NCBI RefSeq assembly: GCF_027579695.1
Contig: NC_083582.1
Coordinates: 31,874,464-31,938,463 of the forward strand
Source of the DNA: Neoarius graeffei
Lineage: Eukaryota > Chordata > Actinopteri > Siluriformes > Ariidae
Length of the DNA stretch: 64,000 nt
Direction of reading: 5' to 3'
Shown here: in pieces, positions 54,468 to 64,000 of the stretch
Position numbering within the stretch: position 1 is the first letter of the stretch
Layout of the letters: each line of letters begins with the position of its first letter
Translations under genes and position numbers: made by a program
The notes under the pieces: model-generated
The model's database searches: none
What the model was told of the DNA's origin: nothing
Seen by the model: the letters and a program-made list of their open reading frames with translations, nothing else

Positions 54468-55342
54468 TTCTTTTCTAAAGCGGGAGAGTTGGAGCCTCTG
54501 TAAATAAAGGCTTCTTCTTCTTTAAAAGTCGGTCAAACACGCCCCATGGTGATCACATGATATCTTGCTTCAGCAAGCTCTGGAATCATAAAATGCGGGA
54601 CGCATTTTATCTCGGCAACCCGTTCCCACATAGGATACACAGTGTGTGCAGCACTGCAACATCTTGAAACTCCAACAGCTATAAAAAGTAGAGCATTCTG
54701 CCCTGAGTTCAACTTTGCATTCAGCACCTTTAATATATTTTTTCACACGCTTTAGTATGCAATCAGATCAAATCAGCAGGTCAGGGTGAAGTTGAGGGTT
54801 TTTTTCCTCCTTTCCCGGATGCAAATCAGCAGCTCCACAGTGCAGCTCAGCTGTGCCAAGGCGCTGAAAGAGTTAAGCTCAAGCTGTCTGAGTGCACAAA
54901 CACTCCCTATGGAGCAGCTTCCCAAACACACTACCTGCTTTCCTCACAGCATCAGCTCGCTCTGAGATCATCACCCGTCGTTTCATGATGATTTAATAAG
55001 AAGGAAACCGTTTTGAGTCTTTCTTCAGTGGGAGGAAACAACAACAACAACAACCTGTTGCACGGTAGGCTGAAGCACTTCCTCTGTCCGCACTGTTCTG
55101 TAGAGGATGTAGCAAATCCAGGTGAATCCGGAAACGCCTTTAGTTTTAATTTAGTTCCCTTTTCTTTCACCCAGAGGTTTCACATCAGCGAAATAAGTTC
55201 TTTTTTTCCCTTTGAATGACTTTTGAGTTGAGTACTAAGCCTGGGTTTCGAGGATACACAGTCTGTGCATACTACTGCACTTAAAGTAGATGAAAATAGT
55301 AGGTAGCCATGGCAACCTCTACTGGTGTAGCTTTAGTACCTA
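54468..55342. other. Single-copy region, possible exon or promoter
   Basis: No transposon sequence is seen here. The stretch 54950-55075 (CATCAGCTCGCTCTGAGATC to CAACAACCTGTTGCACG|GTAGGC) ends at a donor-like site and could be an untranslated first exon of an alternative arhgap27 transcript. This is a guess from position and the lack of insertions. Confidence 0.25.
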
Positions 55343-55870
55343 CACTACCGGTCAAAAGTTTGGGGTCACCCAGAGAATTTTGTGTTTTCCATGAAAAGTC
55401 ACACTTTTATTTCCCACCATAAGTTGTAAAATGAATAGAAAATATAGTCAAGACATTTTTCTGGCCATTTTGAGCATTTAATCGACCCCACAAATGTGAT
55501 GCTCCAGAAACTCAATCTGCTCAAAGGAAGGTCAGTTTTATAGCTTCTCTAAAGAGCTCAACTGTTTTCAGCTGTGCTAACATGATTGTACAAGGGTTTT
55601 CTAATCATCCATTAGCCTTCTGAGGCAATGAGCAAACACATTGTACCATTAGAACACTGGAGTGAGAGTTGCTGGAAATGGGCCTCTATAGACCTATGGA
55701 GATATTGCACCAAAAACCAGACATTTGCAGCTAGAATAGTCATTTACCACATTAGCAATGTATAGAGTGGATTTCTGATGAGTTTAAAGTGATCTTCATT
55801 GAAAAGAACAGTGCTTTTCTTTCAAAAATAAAGACATTTCAAAGTGACCCCAAACTTTTGAACGGTAGTG
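55343..55870. mobile_element. Tc1 MITE, 528 bp
   Basis: Ends CACTACCGGTCAAAAGTTTG and inverse, TA at 55341-55342 and 55871-55872. No ORF. The second copy is at 56890-57535. Confidence 0.92.
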
Positions 55871-55872
55871 TA

Positions 55873-56197
55873 TCTCATCTCATCATCTGTAGACGCTTTA
55901 TCCTGTTCTACAGGGTCGCAGGCGAAAGGCGGGGTACACCCTGGACAAGTCGCCAGGTCATCACAGGGCTGACACATAGACACAGACAACCATTCACACT
56001 CACGGTCAATTTAGAGTCACCAGTTAACCTAACCTGCATGTCTTTGGACTGTGGGGGAAACCGGAGCACCCAGAGGAAACCCACGTGGACACCATGCAAA
56101 CTCCGCACAGAAAGGCCCTCGCCGGCCGCTGGGCTCGAACCCGGACCTTCTTGCTGTGAGGCGACAGCGCTAACCACTACACCACCGTGCCGCCCCA
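55873..56197 (-). mobile_element. SINE at the MITE border
   Basis: Reverse orientation with an internal deletion (the GACTACGGG segment is missing). Target duplication GGTAGTGTA/AGTAGTGTA (55864-55872, 56199-56207), so it landed in the MITE's last bases. Confidence 0.92.
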
Positions 56198-56221
56198 CAG
56201 TAGTGTATATGCTTACTATTA

Positions 56222-57674
56222 GGGTTGTTTTACAATCAGGGTACGCAAGCTAAAAATCACATTTAACACTTATTATCTTCAATATCAAAAGGCTTGACTA
56301 AATAAGCTTGGTTGTTTATTGCAGCCCTGTGATAGCTCTATTTACCATGCAAAAAAAAAAAAATTGGTGATAACGTTATTTTTGGTGAATATCTGGCAAT
56401 ATATGTCATATTTAGCAAAATTACTCGTGTCATTTAGAAAAAGTGCTTTTTTGACCACAGGTAGCTCCAAAAGGGATGCACTTAAATCATTCTTTATACC
56501 ATAAAACAAATATTTGGTTCCATATCATTGGAAACATATAGTTAAGTGTTAATGTTGAATGCCAGTAAGTTTTCAGGCTATTTTGATCAAATATGTAATT
56601 GTATCAAAAAAAATGTCCTCTCCGAGACAGCTAATTTTTCAATATAAAATAACATATCTGAAATGATTTTCATCCTAAAATGTGGTCAAGATATTGGGAC
56701 ATAAATATTAGAGACAACTAACACAAAGCTTACAGCCTTAGATTTAAAAGCACTATGGAAGTCGTGGATTCTGAATTGTCAAAAAAAAAAAATGTCCTCT
56801 CTGAGAATCACTTCATTTTTGACAAGGAGTCTTTGATAACATTTTTGCTACTTTTCTTTATCTTATAGCAGATTACACAAAACTACCATACACACACTAC
56901 CGTTCAAAAGTTTGGGGTCACTTTGAAATGTCCTTATTTTTGAAAGAAAAGCACTGTTCTTTTCAATGAAGATCACTTTAAACTAATCAGAAATACACTC
57001 TATACATTGCTAATGTGGTAAATGACTATTCTAGCTGCAAATGTCTGGTTTTTGGTGCAATATCTCCATAGGTGTATAGAGGCCCATTTCCAGCAACTCT
57101 CACTCCAGTGTTCTAATGGTACAATGTGTTTGCTCATTGCCTCAGAAGGCTAATGGATGATTAGAAAACCCTTGTACAATCATGTTAGCACAGCTGAAAA
57201 CAGTTGAGCTCTTTAGAGAAGCTATAAAACTGACCTTCCTTTGAGCAGATTGAGTTTCTGGAGCATCACATTTGTGGGGTCGATTAAATGCTCAACATGG
57301 CCAGAAAAATGTCTTGACTATATTTTCTATTCATTTTACAACTTATGGTGGGAAATATTTCGCCCGTAGTCAGCTGGGATAGGCTCCGGCTTGCCTGCGA
57401 CCCTGTAGAAGGATGAAGCGGCTAGAGATGAGATGAGATGAGATGAGATGAGATGAGATGGTGGTAAATAAAAGTGTGACTTTTCATGGAAAACACAAAT
57501 TGTCTGGGTGACCCCAAACTTTTGAACGGTAGTGTCAAAAAATGTCAAAAAGTTACCTGACATCTGTTCTTTAACTTGTCCTTCACTTAAAAACTGGTAC
57601 AAGAACCAGTTTGAACCAATTTGAATTTTGGACCCCTGTGACACAAACTTTGTACCCTGATTGTAAAACAACCC
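56222..57674. mobile_element. Unclassified DNA transposon, 4-bp duplication, copy 2
   Basis: The same ends as at 53046, flanked by ATTA (56218-56221, 57675-57678). It contains a Tc1 MITE. It lacks the hAT of copy 1, and copy 1 lacks the Tc1 MITE, so each shows the other's empty site. Confidence 0.9.
56890..57535. mobile_element. Tc1 MITE, second copy, with SINE scrap
   Basis: CACTACCGTTCAAAAGTTTG ends, opposite in orientation to 55343. A tail-only SINE (57361-57459, ending in six GATGA units) sits in the right arm, flanked by GGTGGGAAAT/GGTGGTAAAT. Confidence 0.9.
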
Positions 57675-57679
57675 ATTAG

Positions 57680-58397
57680 TCCGGAAGTATGCAGTGTTCA
57701 AATAGAGAGCATTTCCATTTTTAGCCCCTTATCTCACAATGATGAGTCGACATATCCAGTTTAGTAATTAGATTTTCTGCCCTGTCGGCATTTATTAAAC
57801 ATCTGAATTCTTATAATTCCCTGTCTACGAGTAAAGAGAAGTGAAAAAGTCCCAGTGTAAAATCTCACTCCACCCTGAACCAGAGCTCTGTGGAAGAACT
57901 AAAGGCCCTCTTGGTAGTCTGCCACTGAAGTTCTGGTTTCCACGGTAACCGGGGGTCCAACTATGGCACAACTGAGGTGCAGTAGGCTGTAAACTCATGT
58001 TAATGTGGACTCTTCGTGCTGACTGCATCACCGGAACCTGTGATTGTCTTGTGTGTGTTTGTGTGTGTGTGAAGCCATTGATTGGGACTCATCTGAATGC
58101 TGTTGACATTTCTGCATGACATGACCTTATGTACACAAAACATTCATGATGACTTTTTGTGTGACTGTATGATTCACTCAGAAGCGACACCGCCGCATGT
58201 GATATGTGTGAAAGCACACGAGAGGCACTTCATGGAAAGATAAACCCCCTCAGTCAGACCCCGTAAAAGTATTTGTTCTATTGTTTAGTCGTCTTAGGCA
58301 TCCTATGTTGTTTTTTTCCCCACACAAACTTTGTTATAGATTTCTATTTGATGGCTTCTACATTATCAAACATTTTAGAGTCCAAATGTTCGTTTTC
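57680..58397. other. Intergenic, nothing recognised
   Basis: A short (GT)n at about 58050-58072. No gene or transposon end seen. Confidence 0.4.
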
Positions 58398-58658
58398 AGG
58401 CGGCGCAGTGGTGTAGTGTCCGCGTGGGTTTACTCCGGGTGCTCCAGTTTCCCCCACAGGTTAACTGGTGACTCTAAATTGACCGTAGGTGTGAATGGTT
58501 GTCTGTGTCTATGTGTCAGCCCTGTGATGACCTGGCGACTTGTCCAGGGTGTACCCCGCCTTTCGCCCGTAAGTCAGCTGGGATAGGCTCCAGCTTGCCT
58601 GCGACCCTGTAGAACAGGATAAAGCGGCTACAGATAATGAGATGAGATGAGATGAGAT
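58398..58658 (+). mobile_element. SINE, internally deleted
   Basis: The head GGCGGCGCAGTGGTGTAGTG joins directly to TCCGCGTGGGTTTACTCC (the B-box region is lost), then a normal tail. Target duplication TGTTCGTTTTC (58387-58397, 58659-58669). Confidence 0.93.
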
Positions 58659-58962
58659 GTTCGTTTTCCAGCACAAAATTAAATGTTACAGCGAAAAAAC
58701 AGTTTGTATCTGAGCAGCACATTACATAAGAGAGCACTTTTCAGATTAAAAAAGAAAACATAACGAAGGCGACTGGGTTTTGGTGCAAAATGAAGAAGCA
58801 AGTGTGACAAAACGTCCAGAAGAACTGTGGCTGGTTCTGTAAGATGCTCAGTAAAACCTACAGCTCATTTCCTTTTAAAACTGCACTCACTGTATGAGAC
58901 TATTATTTTGGATTTTTTAAAGCAAAGGGTCGTCTCACACCAAACACTGGCTTTGTTTCATT

Positions 58963-59347
58963 TAAAGAAAGAAAGCACAACTTTATTCATCACACACTTG
59001 TGAAATTTCCTCTCTGCCTTTAACCCATCTGAAGCAGTGAACACACACATGCGCAATGAGCACACACACATACCCAGAGCAGCAGGCAGCCACGCTAACA
59101 GCGCCCGGGGAGCAGTTGGCCTCTAGGTGCCTCGCTCAAGGGCACCTCAGCCCAAGGCCGTCCCATATTACCCTAACCGCGTGTCTTTGGACTGTGGGGG
59201 AAACCGGAGCACCCGGAGGAAACCCACGCAGACACGGGGAGAACATGCAAACTCCACACGGAAAGGCCCTCGCCCGGCCGCTGGGTTCGAACCCAGAACC
59301 TTCTTGCTGTGAGGCAACCGTGCTAACCGCTACACCACCGTGCCGCC
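58963..59347 (-). mobile_element. SINE with alternative 3' tail, inverted
   Basis: From AAAGCACAACTTTATTCATC to the head inverse GGCGGCACGGTGGTGTAGCG. Same tail class as 52694. Confidence 0.92.
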
Positions 59348-59464
59348 GTATTTATTATGTCTTACTGTTTATAGTATTTATTTAATGTTGAAACATTTAA
59401 TTTCATTATTTTTGAGCCCTTTTTTGGTCTCCAGCATTCCTTTAGACGCCCCTAAGACTTTTCC

Positions 59465-59846
59465 ACAGAGGATATTACACAGTGGTGCGAAGATATGAAG
59501 TTTATCTTTGGGTGGTGAATGTATATTTCAGAAGCGAAAATATTTTCAACACGAGAAGACAAACTACATATCGTCATGCCACCGTGTAATTTTCTTTACG
59601 TTTCAACCAAAAAAAAAATTGCAAGTTAATCAAAAGAACTTTAATTTTGAACCAGTTCGCCATTTTGACAACGCACGTCCAGTCAGCCGGAAAACACTGC
59701 GAATGACGTCATTGGAGTGAAATATTGGGAAATACGTCACTCTGATCCGCGATGTATTTCATATGGAAAAATGCGAGATTTTCAACACGAGAAGATAAAC
59801 TTCATATCTTCAAGCCAACATGTGATTTTTCTTTTTATTACATATA
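59465..59846. repeat. Palindromic repeat family, split by Tc1
   Basis: It contains paired GATATGAAGTTTATC blocks (59491, 59798), AACACGAGAAGA repeats and GCCATTTTGACAACGCACG. It continues after the Tc1 at 61499-61670 (ATTCACAAACAAAAAGTACC). Confidence 0.7.
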
Positions 59847-61496
59847 CAGTGATGGGCAAAAGTTTACATACCCCCAACAGAATGTTTCGTTTCTTGCCCA
59901 TTTCTAAGAGAAATTGAATGATAATACACAAAAACCTTTATTTCACTTGTGGTTAATGGTTGGCTAAAGCTATTTATTGCATTCATTACTGCATTTACTC
60001 TTTGAAAACCATGAAAACAACAAAGACTACCTAAATGACCCTGATCGAAAGTTTACATACCCCTGTGAATTGGCCTGAAAACCTGTACACAATTTGACAT
60101 TAACAGGACTGAATGGCAATTAAAGGCAACTACCTTCACCTGTGATCTGTTTTCTTCTAATTAGTGGGTGAAAATAAAAGTCAGTAAATTGCTGGACTTT
60201 TGAGAGAACCTTTTATCCCTCATCCAGTGCTGCGCGTCATCTTTGAGATTGAGCCATGGGAAAATCAAAGGAATTGTTAAAGGACCTGCGTGAAAAGGTA
60301 GTTGAACTTTATAAATCAGGGAAGGGATATAAGAAAATATCAAAGCAATTAAAAATGTCAGTCAGCACTGTTCAAACAATAATCAAGAAGTGGAAAGTCA
60401 GGGGCTCTGTAGACACCAAAGCCCGTTCAGGTAGACCAAGAAAAATTTCACCCACCACTGCTAGAAGAATTGTGCGTGATGTAAAGAAGAAGCCCCAAAT
60501 AACATCTGGTGAACTTCAAGATTCCTCGAAACAAGTTGATGTGGATGTTTCAAAGAGTACAATTAGGAGACTCTTGAGAAGAAATGGGCTGCATGGGAGA
60601 GTTGCCAGAAGAAAGCCCCTTCTACGCAAATGCCACAAAGAAGCCCATCTACGATATGCCAGACTGCACAGAGACACACCCCAAACCTTCTGGCAAAAAG
60701 TTGTGTGGAGTGATGAGACCAAAATTGAACTTTTTGGGCACAACACTAAACGCTACATCTGGCGAGGAATCAACAAGGCCTATGATGAAAAGTACACCAT
60801 TCCCACAGTGAAACATGGTGGTGGATCTCTGATGTTTTGGGGATGTGTGAACTACAAAGGCACTGGAAATTTGGTAAGAGTTGATGGCAGGATGAATGCA
60901 GTCACTTATCAAAAAATACTGGAGGAAAATCTGCACGCCTCAGCCCGGAAGCTGCGCATAGGAGGAACTTGGACATTCCAGCACGACAATGATCCAAAAC
61001 ACAAGGCCAAATCAACTTGTCAGTGGCTACAACAGCATAAAGTGAAGGTCTTAGAGTGGCCATCTCAGTCTCCTGACCTCAACATTATTGAGCCACTCTG
61101 TGGAGACCTCAAACGTGCAGTCCATGCAAGACAGCCCCAGACTTTACAGGAACTGGAGGCTTTTTGCCAAGAAGAATGGGCAGCTTTACCATCTGAAAAG
61201 ATAAAGAGACTCATTGACAACTATCACAAAAGACTTCAAGCTGTTATTGATGTTAAAAGGGGAAATACACAGTATTAAGAATTGGGGTATGTAAACTTGA
61301 TCAGGGTCATTTGTGTAGTTTTTTTGTTGTCATAATGGTTTAAAAAGAGTTAACATTTTCTTGACAATAAATGGCTTCAGCCAACCATTAACCACAAGTG
61401 AAATAAAGGTTTTTGTGTATTATCATTCAATTTCTCTTAGAAATAGCCAAGAAACAAAACATTCTGTTGGGGTATGTAAACTTTTGCCCACCACTG
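59847..61496 (+). mobile_element. Tc1 transposon with IR/DR ends and intact transposase
   Basis: Outer ends CAGTGATGGGCAAAAGTTTA and inverse CAGTGGTGGGCAAAAGTTTA, TA on both sides (59845-59846, 61497-61498). Each ~215-bp arm has an inner direct repeat, GATCGAAAGTTTACATACCC on the left (60043) and GGGGTATGTAAACTTGATC on the right (61284), the IR/DR layout of Sleeping Beauty-type elements. 1650 bp, uninterrupted. Confidence 0.95.
60256..61278 (+). CDS. Full-length Tc1 transposase, 340 aa
   Basis: It cuts and pastes the element at TA sites in the nucleus. In order: a paired-like helix-turn-helix (EKVVELYKSGKGYKKISKQL, 13-32, and STVQTIIKKWKVRGS), a GRPR AT-hook-like linker (SGRPRKIS, 58-65), a second HTH (STIRRLLRRNGLHGRVARRK, 101-120) and the DD34E domain: D153 in VVWSDETKIELF, D244 in FQHDNDPKH, E279 in SPDLNIIEPL, with exactly 34 residues between the last two. 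Length equals the usual 340 aa. No stop or frameshift. Oddities: NIIEPLC stands where most Tc1 proteins have NPIE-x-LW, so Pro and Trp are replaced by Ile and Cys. Start in a GCCATGG context at 60256. It is either recently active or recently dead. Confidence 0.93.
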   Translation: MGKSKELLKDLREKVVELYKSGKGYKKISKQLKMSVSTVQTIIKKWKVRGSVDTKARSGRPRKISPTTARRIVRDVKKKPQITSGELQDSSKQVDVDVSKSTIRRLLRRNGLHGRVARRKPLLRKCHKEAHLRYARLHRDTPQTFWQKVVWSDETKIELFGHNTKRYIWRGINKAYDEKYTIPTVKHGGGSLMFWGCVNYKGTGNLVRVDGRMNAVTYQKILEENLHASARKLRIGGTWTFQHDNDPKHKAKSTCQWLQQHKVKVLEWPSQSPDLNIIEPLCGDLKRAVHARQPQTLQELEAFCQEEWAALPSEKIKRLIDNYHKRLQAVIDVKRGNTQY

Positions 61497-61498
61497 TA

Positions 61499-62473
61499 TA
61501 CATTCACAAACAAAAAGTACCCAAATTTATCAAAACAATTCATCAATTTCCTTCCTAATGAAGATAGAGATTTGTCACGGTTTTGGTTCTCCGTGTCCCG
61601 GATGGAGCTCGGATGAAAAACACGAGTGGTGTATTTCCCCGTAAAACACTCATGTCCATATAATAAATCTCTCCATGTAATGGCTGTACTTCAGAATTGT
61701 TATAGACTATAGAAGTAGACATTTTTTGTCATTGTCACTTCTGTGTACTTTTGTAATAAAGCAGCTTATTTATATGCTGTACAGTGCAAATTATGCACAA
61801 TATACATTCATACTGTACGGCTGATGCATTTTAAATTACATCATTAGTTTTTTTTTACATTTGACCCTCAAGTTATTTCTTATAACCGGGGAAACCTAAC
61901 CATTACTCAACTTCTGCTTAAAAATCACACATGGCCATGTGGAAAAGGGAAGATTAAGGACGGGTTCTACCATTTATGACCTCTCACCTTGTGAGTCAGA
62001 GGTTGATGTGTGAATAAATCTGATAGTATGTTTTATACAGTGGAGTGGTGTGACAAAAGGCGTTGGCAAGAACATTCTTGCCATGATTACAAAACAGTCA
62101 GGAGTATTTTCGTAGCTTCAACACTTCAGCTTTTTGGTGAGTCAAGTTTGTTTTGTAACATACTGTAAGAATAACATCAGGAAACATGATTCTGACCATG
62201 AAGTGCTGAGGCTGTAGATCTAAAGAGTTAGAACAAGTCCATTTTTATTATTAGAGACAGGCTACTCATGGCCGATCTTTTTTTTTTTTTTTTTAATTGC
62301 TATGATTTAAATTTTTAATGAAAATATTCGTAAGCATTGTAAATGATGAACCAGATTTTATTCTGTTTATTAATACTCAAGTTTTAAGAAAAGCTGCAAC
62401 CTACAAAACCTGGGTCTCACCCTAAACTGAACTGTATATCACATTTCTATAGCATATATAACACCCTATACAG
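61499..62473. other. Palindromic repeat end, then intergenic
   Basis: 61499-61670 completes the palindromic repeat (GTCACGGTTTTGGTTCTCCG, CACGAGTGGTGTATTTCCCC). From there to 62473 I see no gene or repeat, except a T-run at 62278-62294. Confidence 0.4.
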
Positions 62474-62689
62474 CAGGGGTGGGGAACCTTTTTCCTATCA
62501 AGGGCCATTTCGAGTTTTATAACATCCTACGGGGGCCAAACTAAATTTTTTAACCCATAACCTCTGCTGAAAATTTTAAGATGCAGCCCATTTACTTTAG
62601 CTTTCTTTCATACTATTCAAATAAAAAAAAGCAACTTTATTGATGTAACTTTCTGTTTTATCCCTTTATCATCTTCTCATTTTCTTTTT

Positions 62690-62830
62690 AAATTTTATCC
62701 ACCTTTTATTGTTTTAATGCTCTGTTTTTAGTCTTGTGTTCTTATTGATTTTTATATGTACTGATGTAAAGCACTTTGAGCATTTTATGTAATGAAGATG
62801 CTACAATATAATAATATTTTACCTATTATT
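62690..62830 (+). repeat. LINE 3' tail fragment
   Basis: TGATGTAAAGCACTTTGAGC and GAAGATGCTACAATATAATA look like the tail of an L2-type LINE, in a TTTATT-rich context. Confidence 0.5.
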
Positions 62831-62879
62831 ATTATAATATCTGGCCGACCTAATGTGAAGGCTGGAACTGCTTCTCTTT

Positions 62880-63788
62880 AGCGAGGCGTTTGATGTCAGA
62901 TGGTACAGATGACGATGCTACTCGCAGCTGGTTTTCCAGGGAATGTGCACACAGGCTCTTTTGGTGTATGATACAGTGGCACACAACCAACTCATTTGGA
63001 TTCAGACTGAGACGATTCATTTCTTTTTTTTAACCAACGCAGTCAGTCCTTTCTGCGCGCCAACCATGGCTGGGGCTCCGTCTGTAGCCAGTCCACTTAG
63101 CTTGTCAGACTGCAGGTCGAATTTCTTCATAGCCAAAACAACTTGCTCAAACAAATCCTCACCTTTGGTAGTGCCATGCATGGCTTGCAAAGACAGCACT
63201 TCCTCCTGCGTATCAAACTCGGCTGTAATCCCACACACAAAAATGGCGAGTTGGGCGGTATTTGTGATGTCTGTTGTCTCGTCGCAGGCTGAAGAGAAAA
63301 ACTGAAAATCCCAAGCGGTATCCTTCAGTGTTTTCTCAGTGTCTTGTGCCATGTCAGTAATCCGATCGGAGACGGTTCTTCGAGACAAACTGACACTTTG
63401 GAAAAGTTGCACTTTGTCCGGTGCGAGCAGTTCTGCGGCAGCGACAAGGCACTCCTTCACAAATTCCCCTTCTGAACGTGGTTTCAGTTTCTTGGCAGTT
63501 AGCTCACTTACTACAAAACTAGCCTGTGTAACATTTTCTTGGTTACCTTGAGGTCTTGTGAAGAGCGTGAATTTTATCCACATGCACTTGTCCTTTCAGC
63601 TCGTCCAGCTTGGCGTGTTTGGTGCTGTAATGACGCTCCAGATTAGCCTTTTTCATCACTCCAAGGGCGTCCCCACAAACTAAGCAAACTTGCTTGCTTT
63701 TTACTTCTATGAAAAAATAATCGTTTGTCCATTTTTCCTGAAAAGCGTGACATTCCGCGTCTACCTTTCTCTTCTTCATACTCGCCAT
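62880..63788 (-). pseudogene. hAT transposase, GTF2IRD2/ZBED-like, broken
   Basis: From ATG 63788 (MASMKKRKVDAECHAFQEKW) comes a BED-type zinc finger: VCLVCGDALGVMKKANLERH and YSTKH (C-x2-C ... H-x4-H). A frameshift near 63545 follows HALHKTSR, and the frame resumes with NVTQASFVVSELTAKKLKPR, FVKECLVAAAELLAPDK, VSLSRRTVSDRITDMAQDTE, FFSSACDETTDITNTAQLAI (first catalytic Asp in DETTD), GVTTKGEDLFEQ-like text and LSGLATDGAPAMVGAQKGL (second Asp in TDGAP). An A-run frameshift near 63025 precedes NELVVCHCIIHQKSLCAHSL (the CxxH block). The third acidic residue and the C-terminal hAT dimerisation domain are missing. Inactive, and in origin like the ancestor of vertebrate GTF2IRD2/ZBED genes. Confidence 0.85.
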
Positions 63789-64000
63789 GGTGTGTTTTGG
63801 TGAAATCGTTAAACAGTCTGTCTATGCCCGCTAAATGGCGTGACATGACCGTGCATGACCACGCTCTGCTTGTGTGCGGTTCAGGACCCTGACCTGGGCC
63901 CAGAAAGACAATCACTCGCCTATTTTATTAATTGCAGTCTCATTTTTTCTGATTTAATTTTTTTTGTGAGTGTGTGAGAGTAATTATGAATCATCTCGTG

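Larger units (their letters stand above)
62474..64000 (-). mobile_element. hAT element (GTF2IRD2/ZBED-like), runs off the window
   Basis: The end CAGGGGTGGGGAACCTTTTT at 62474 is a hAT-Charlie-type terminus. The transposase lies on the minus strand (63788-62880). The other end is not found before 64000. A LINE tail (about 62690-62830, with GTAAAGCACTTTGAGCATTT) sits between the terminus and the gene. Confidence 0.7.

Overview
This window is vertebrate genomic DNA, almost certainly from a ray-finned fish. It holds two exons of host genes in a dense, nested pile of transposable elements. The evidence for a teleost is the many copies of a tRNA-headed SINE with a DANA/Mermaid (V-SINE) type core, four families of Tc1 elements and their MITEs, hAT, Harbinger-like, Kolobok-like and Crypton elements, and L2-type LINEs. 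The exact species cannot be read from the sequence. An otophysan such as a catfish is possible but is only an inference.

Host genes. A 34-codon terminal exon at 8973-9078 (+) encodes a zinc-binding Rubicon-homology tail and is followed by a ~2 kb 3' UTR ending near 11,080. At 41,579-42,499 (+) lies an exon that carries a start codon, a full SH3 domain and a long linker, and it best fits ARHGAP27. PLEKHM1 and ARHGAP27 are tandem same-strand neighbours in human 17q21.31, so the first exon is called plekhm1 largely on synteny. The ~30 kb between them and the downstream arhgap27 introns are mostly mobile DNA.

Layout. 1-8.8 kb: a hairpin MITE, then a TTAA-flanked Kolobok-like element carrying a YqaJ-type gene start, broken by a Tc1 element (itself hit by a hAT MITE and a SINE) and a 5'-truncated LINE. 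9-11.1 kb: plekhm1 end. 11.3-17 kb: an old SINE split by a THAP-bearing foldback element, which holds a hAT, which holds a SINE, which holds a retroposon. 17.2-22.1 kb: two Tc1 elements, the second hit by a retroposon with a 147-codon membrane-protein ORF. 22.1-33 kb: palindromic repeats, a decayed hAT containing the 5' half of an L2 LINE, Crypton fragments and an L2 3' end. 33.4-38.3 kb: a THAP plus YqaJ two-gene transposon, containing a mariner-like element, a LINE tail and a second copy of the 147-codon-ORF retroposon. 38.3-46.8 kb: the arhgap27 region. 46.9-51.3 kb: a Tc1 with a Harbinger MITE, then a compact TTAA element with two converging ORFs. 52-58.7 kb: two copies of an unclassified 4-bp-TSD transposon and Tc1 MITEs. 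59.8-61.5 kb: a Tc1 transposon with a full 340-aa transposase and IR/DR ends. 62.5-64 kb: a hAT (GTF2IRD2/ZBED-like) transposase on the minus strand.

The mobile elements do not form a pathway. Their interest lies in precise nesting, several readable empty sites within the window, recurring THAP-domain genes, and a small-ORF retroposon whose reading frame is open in both copies.
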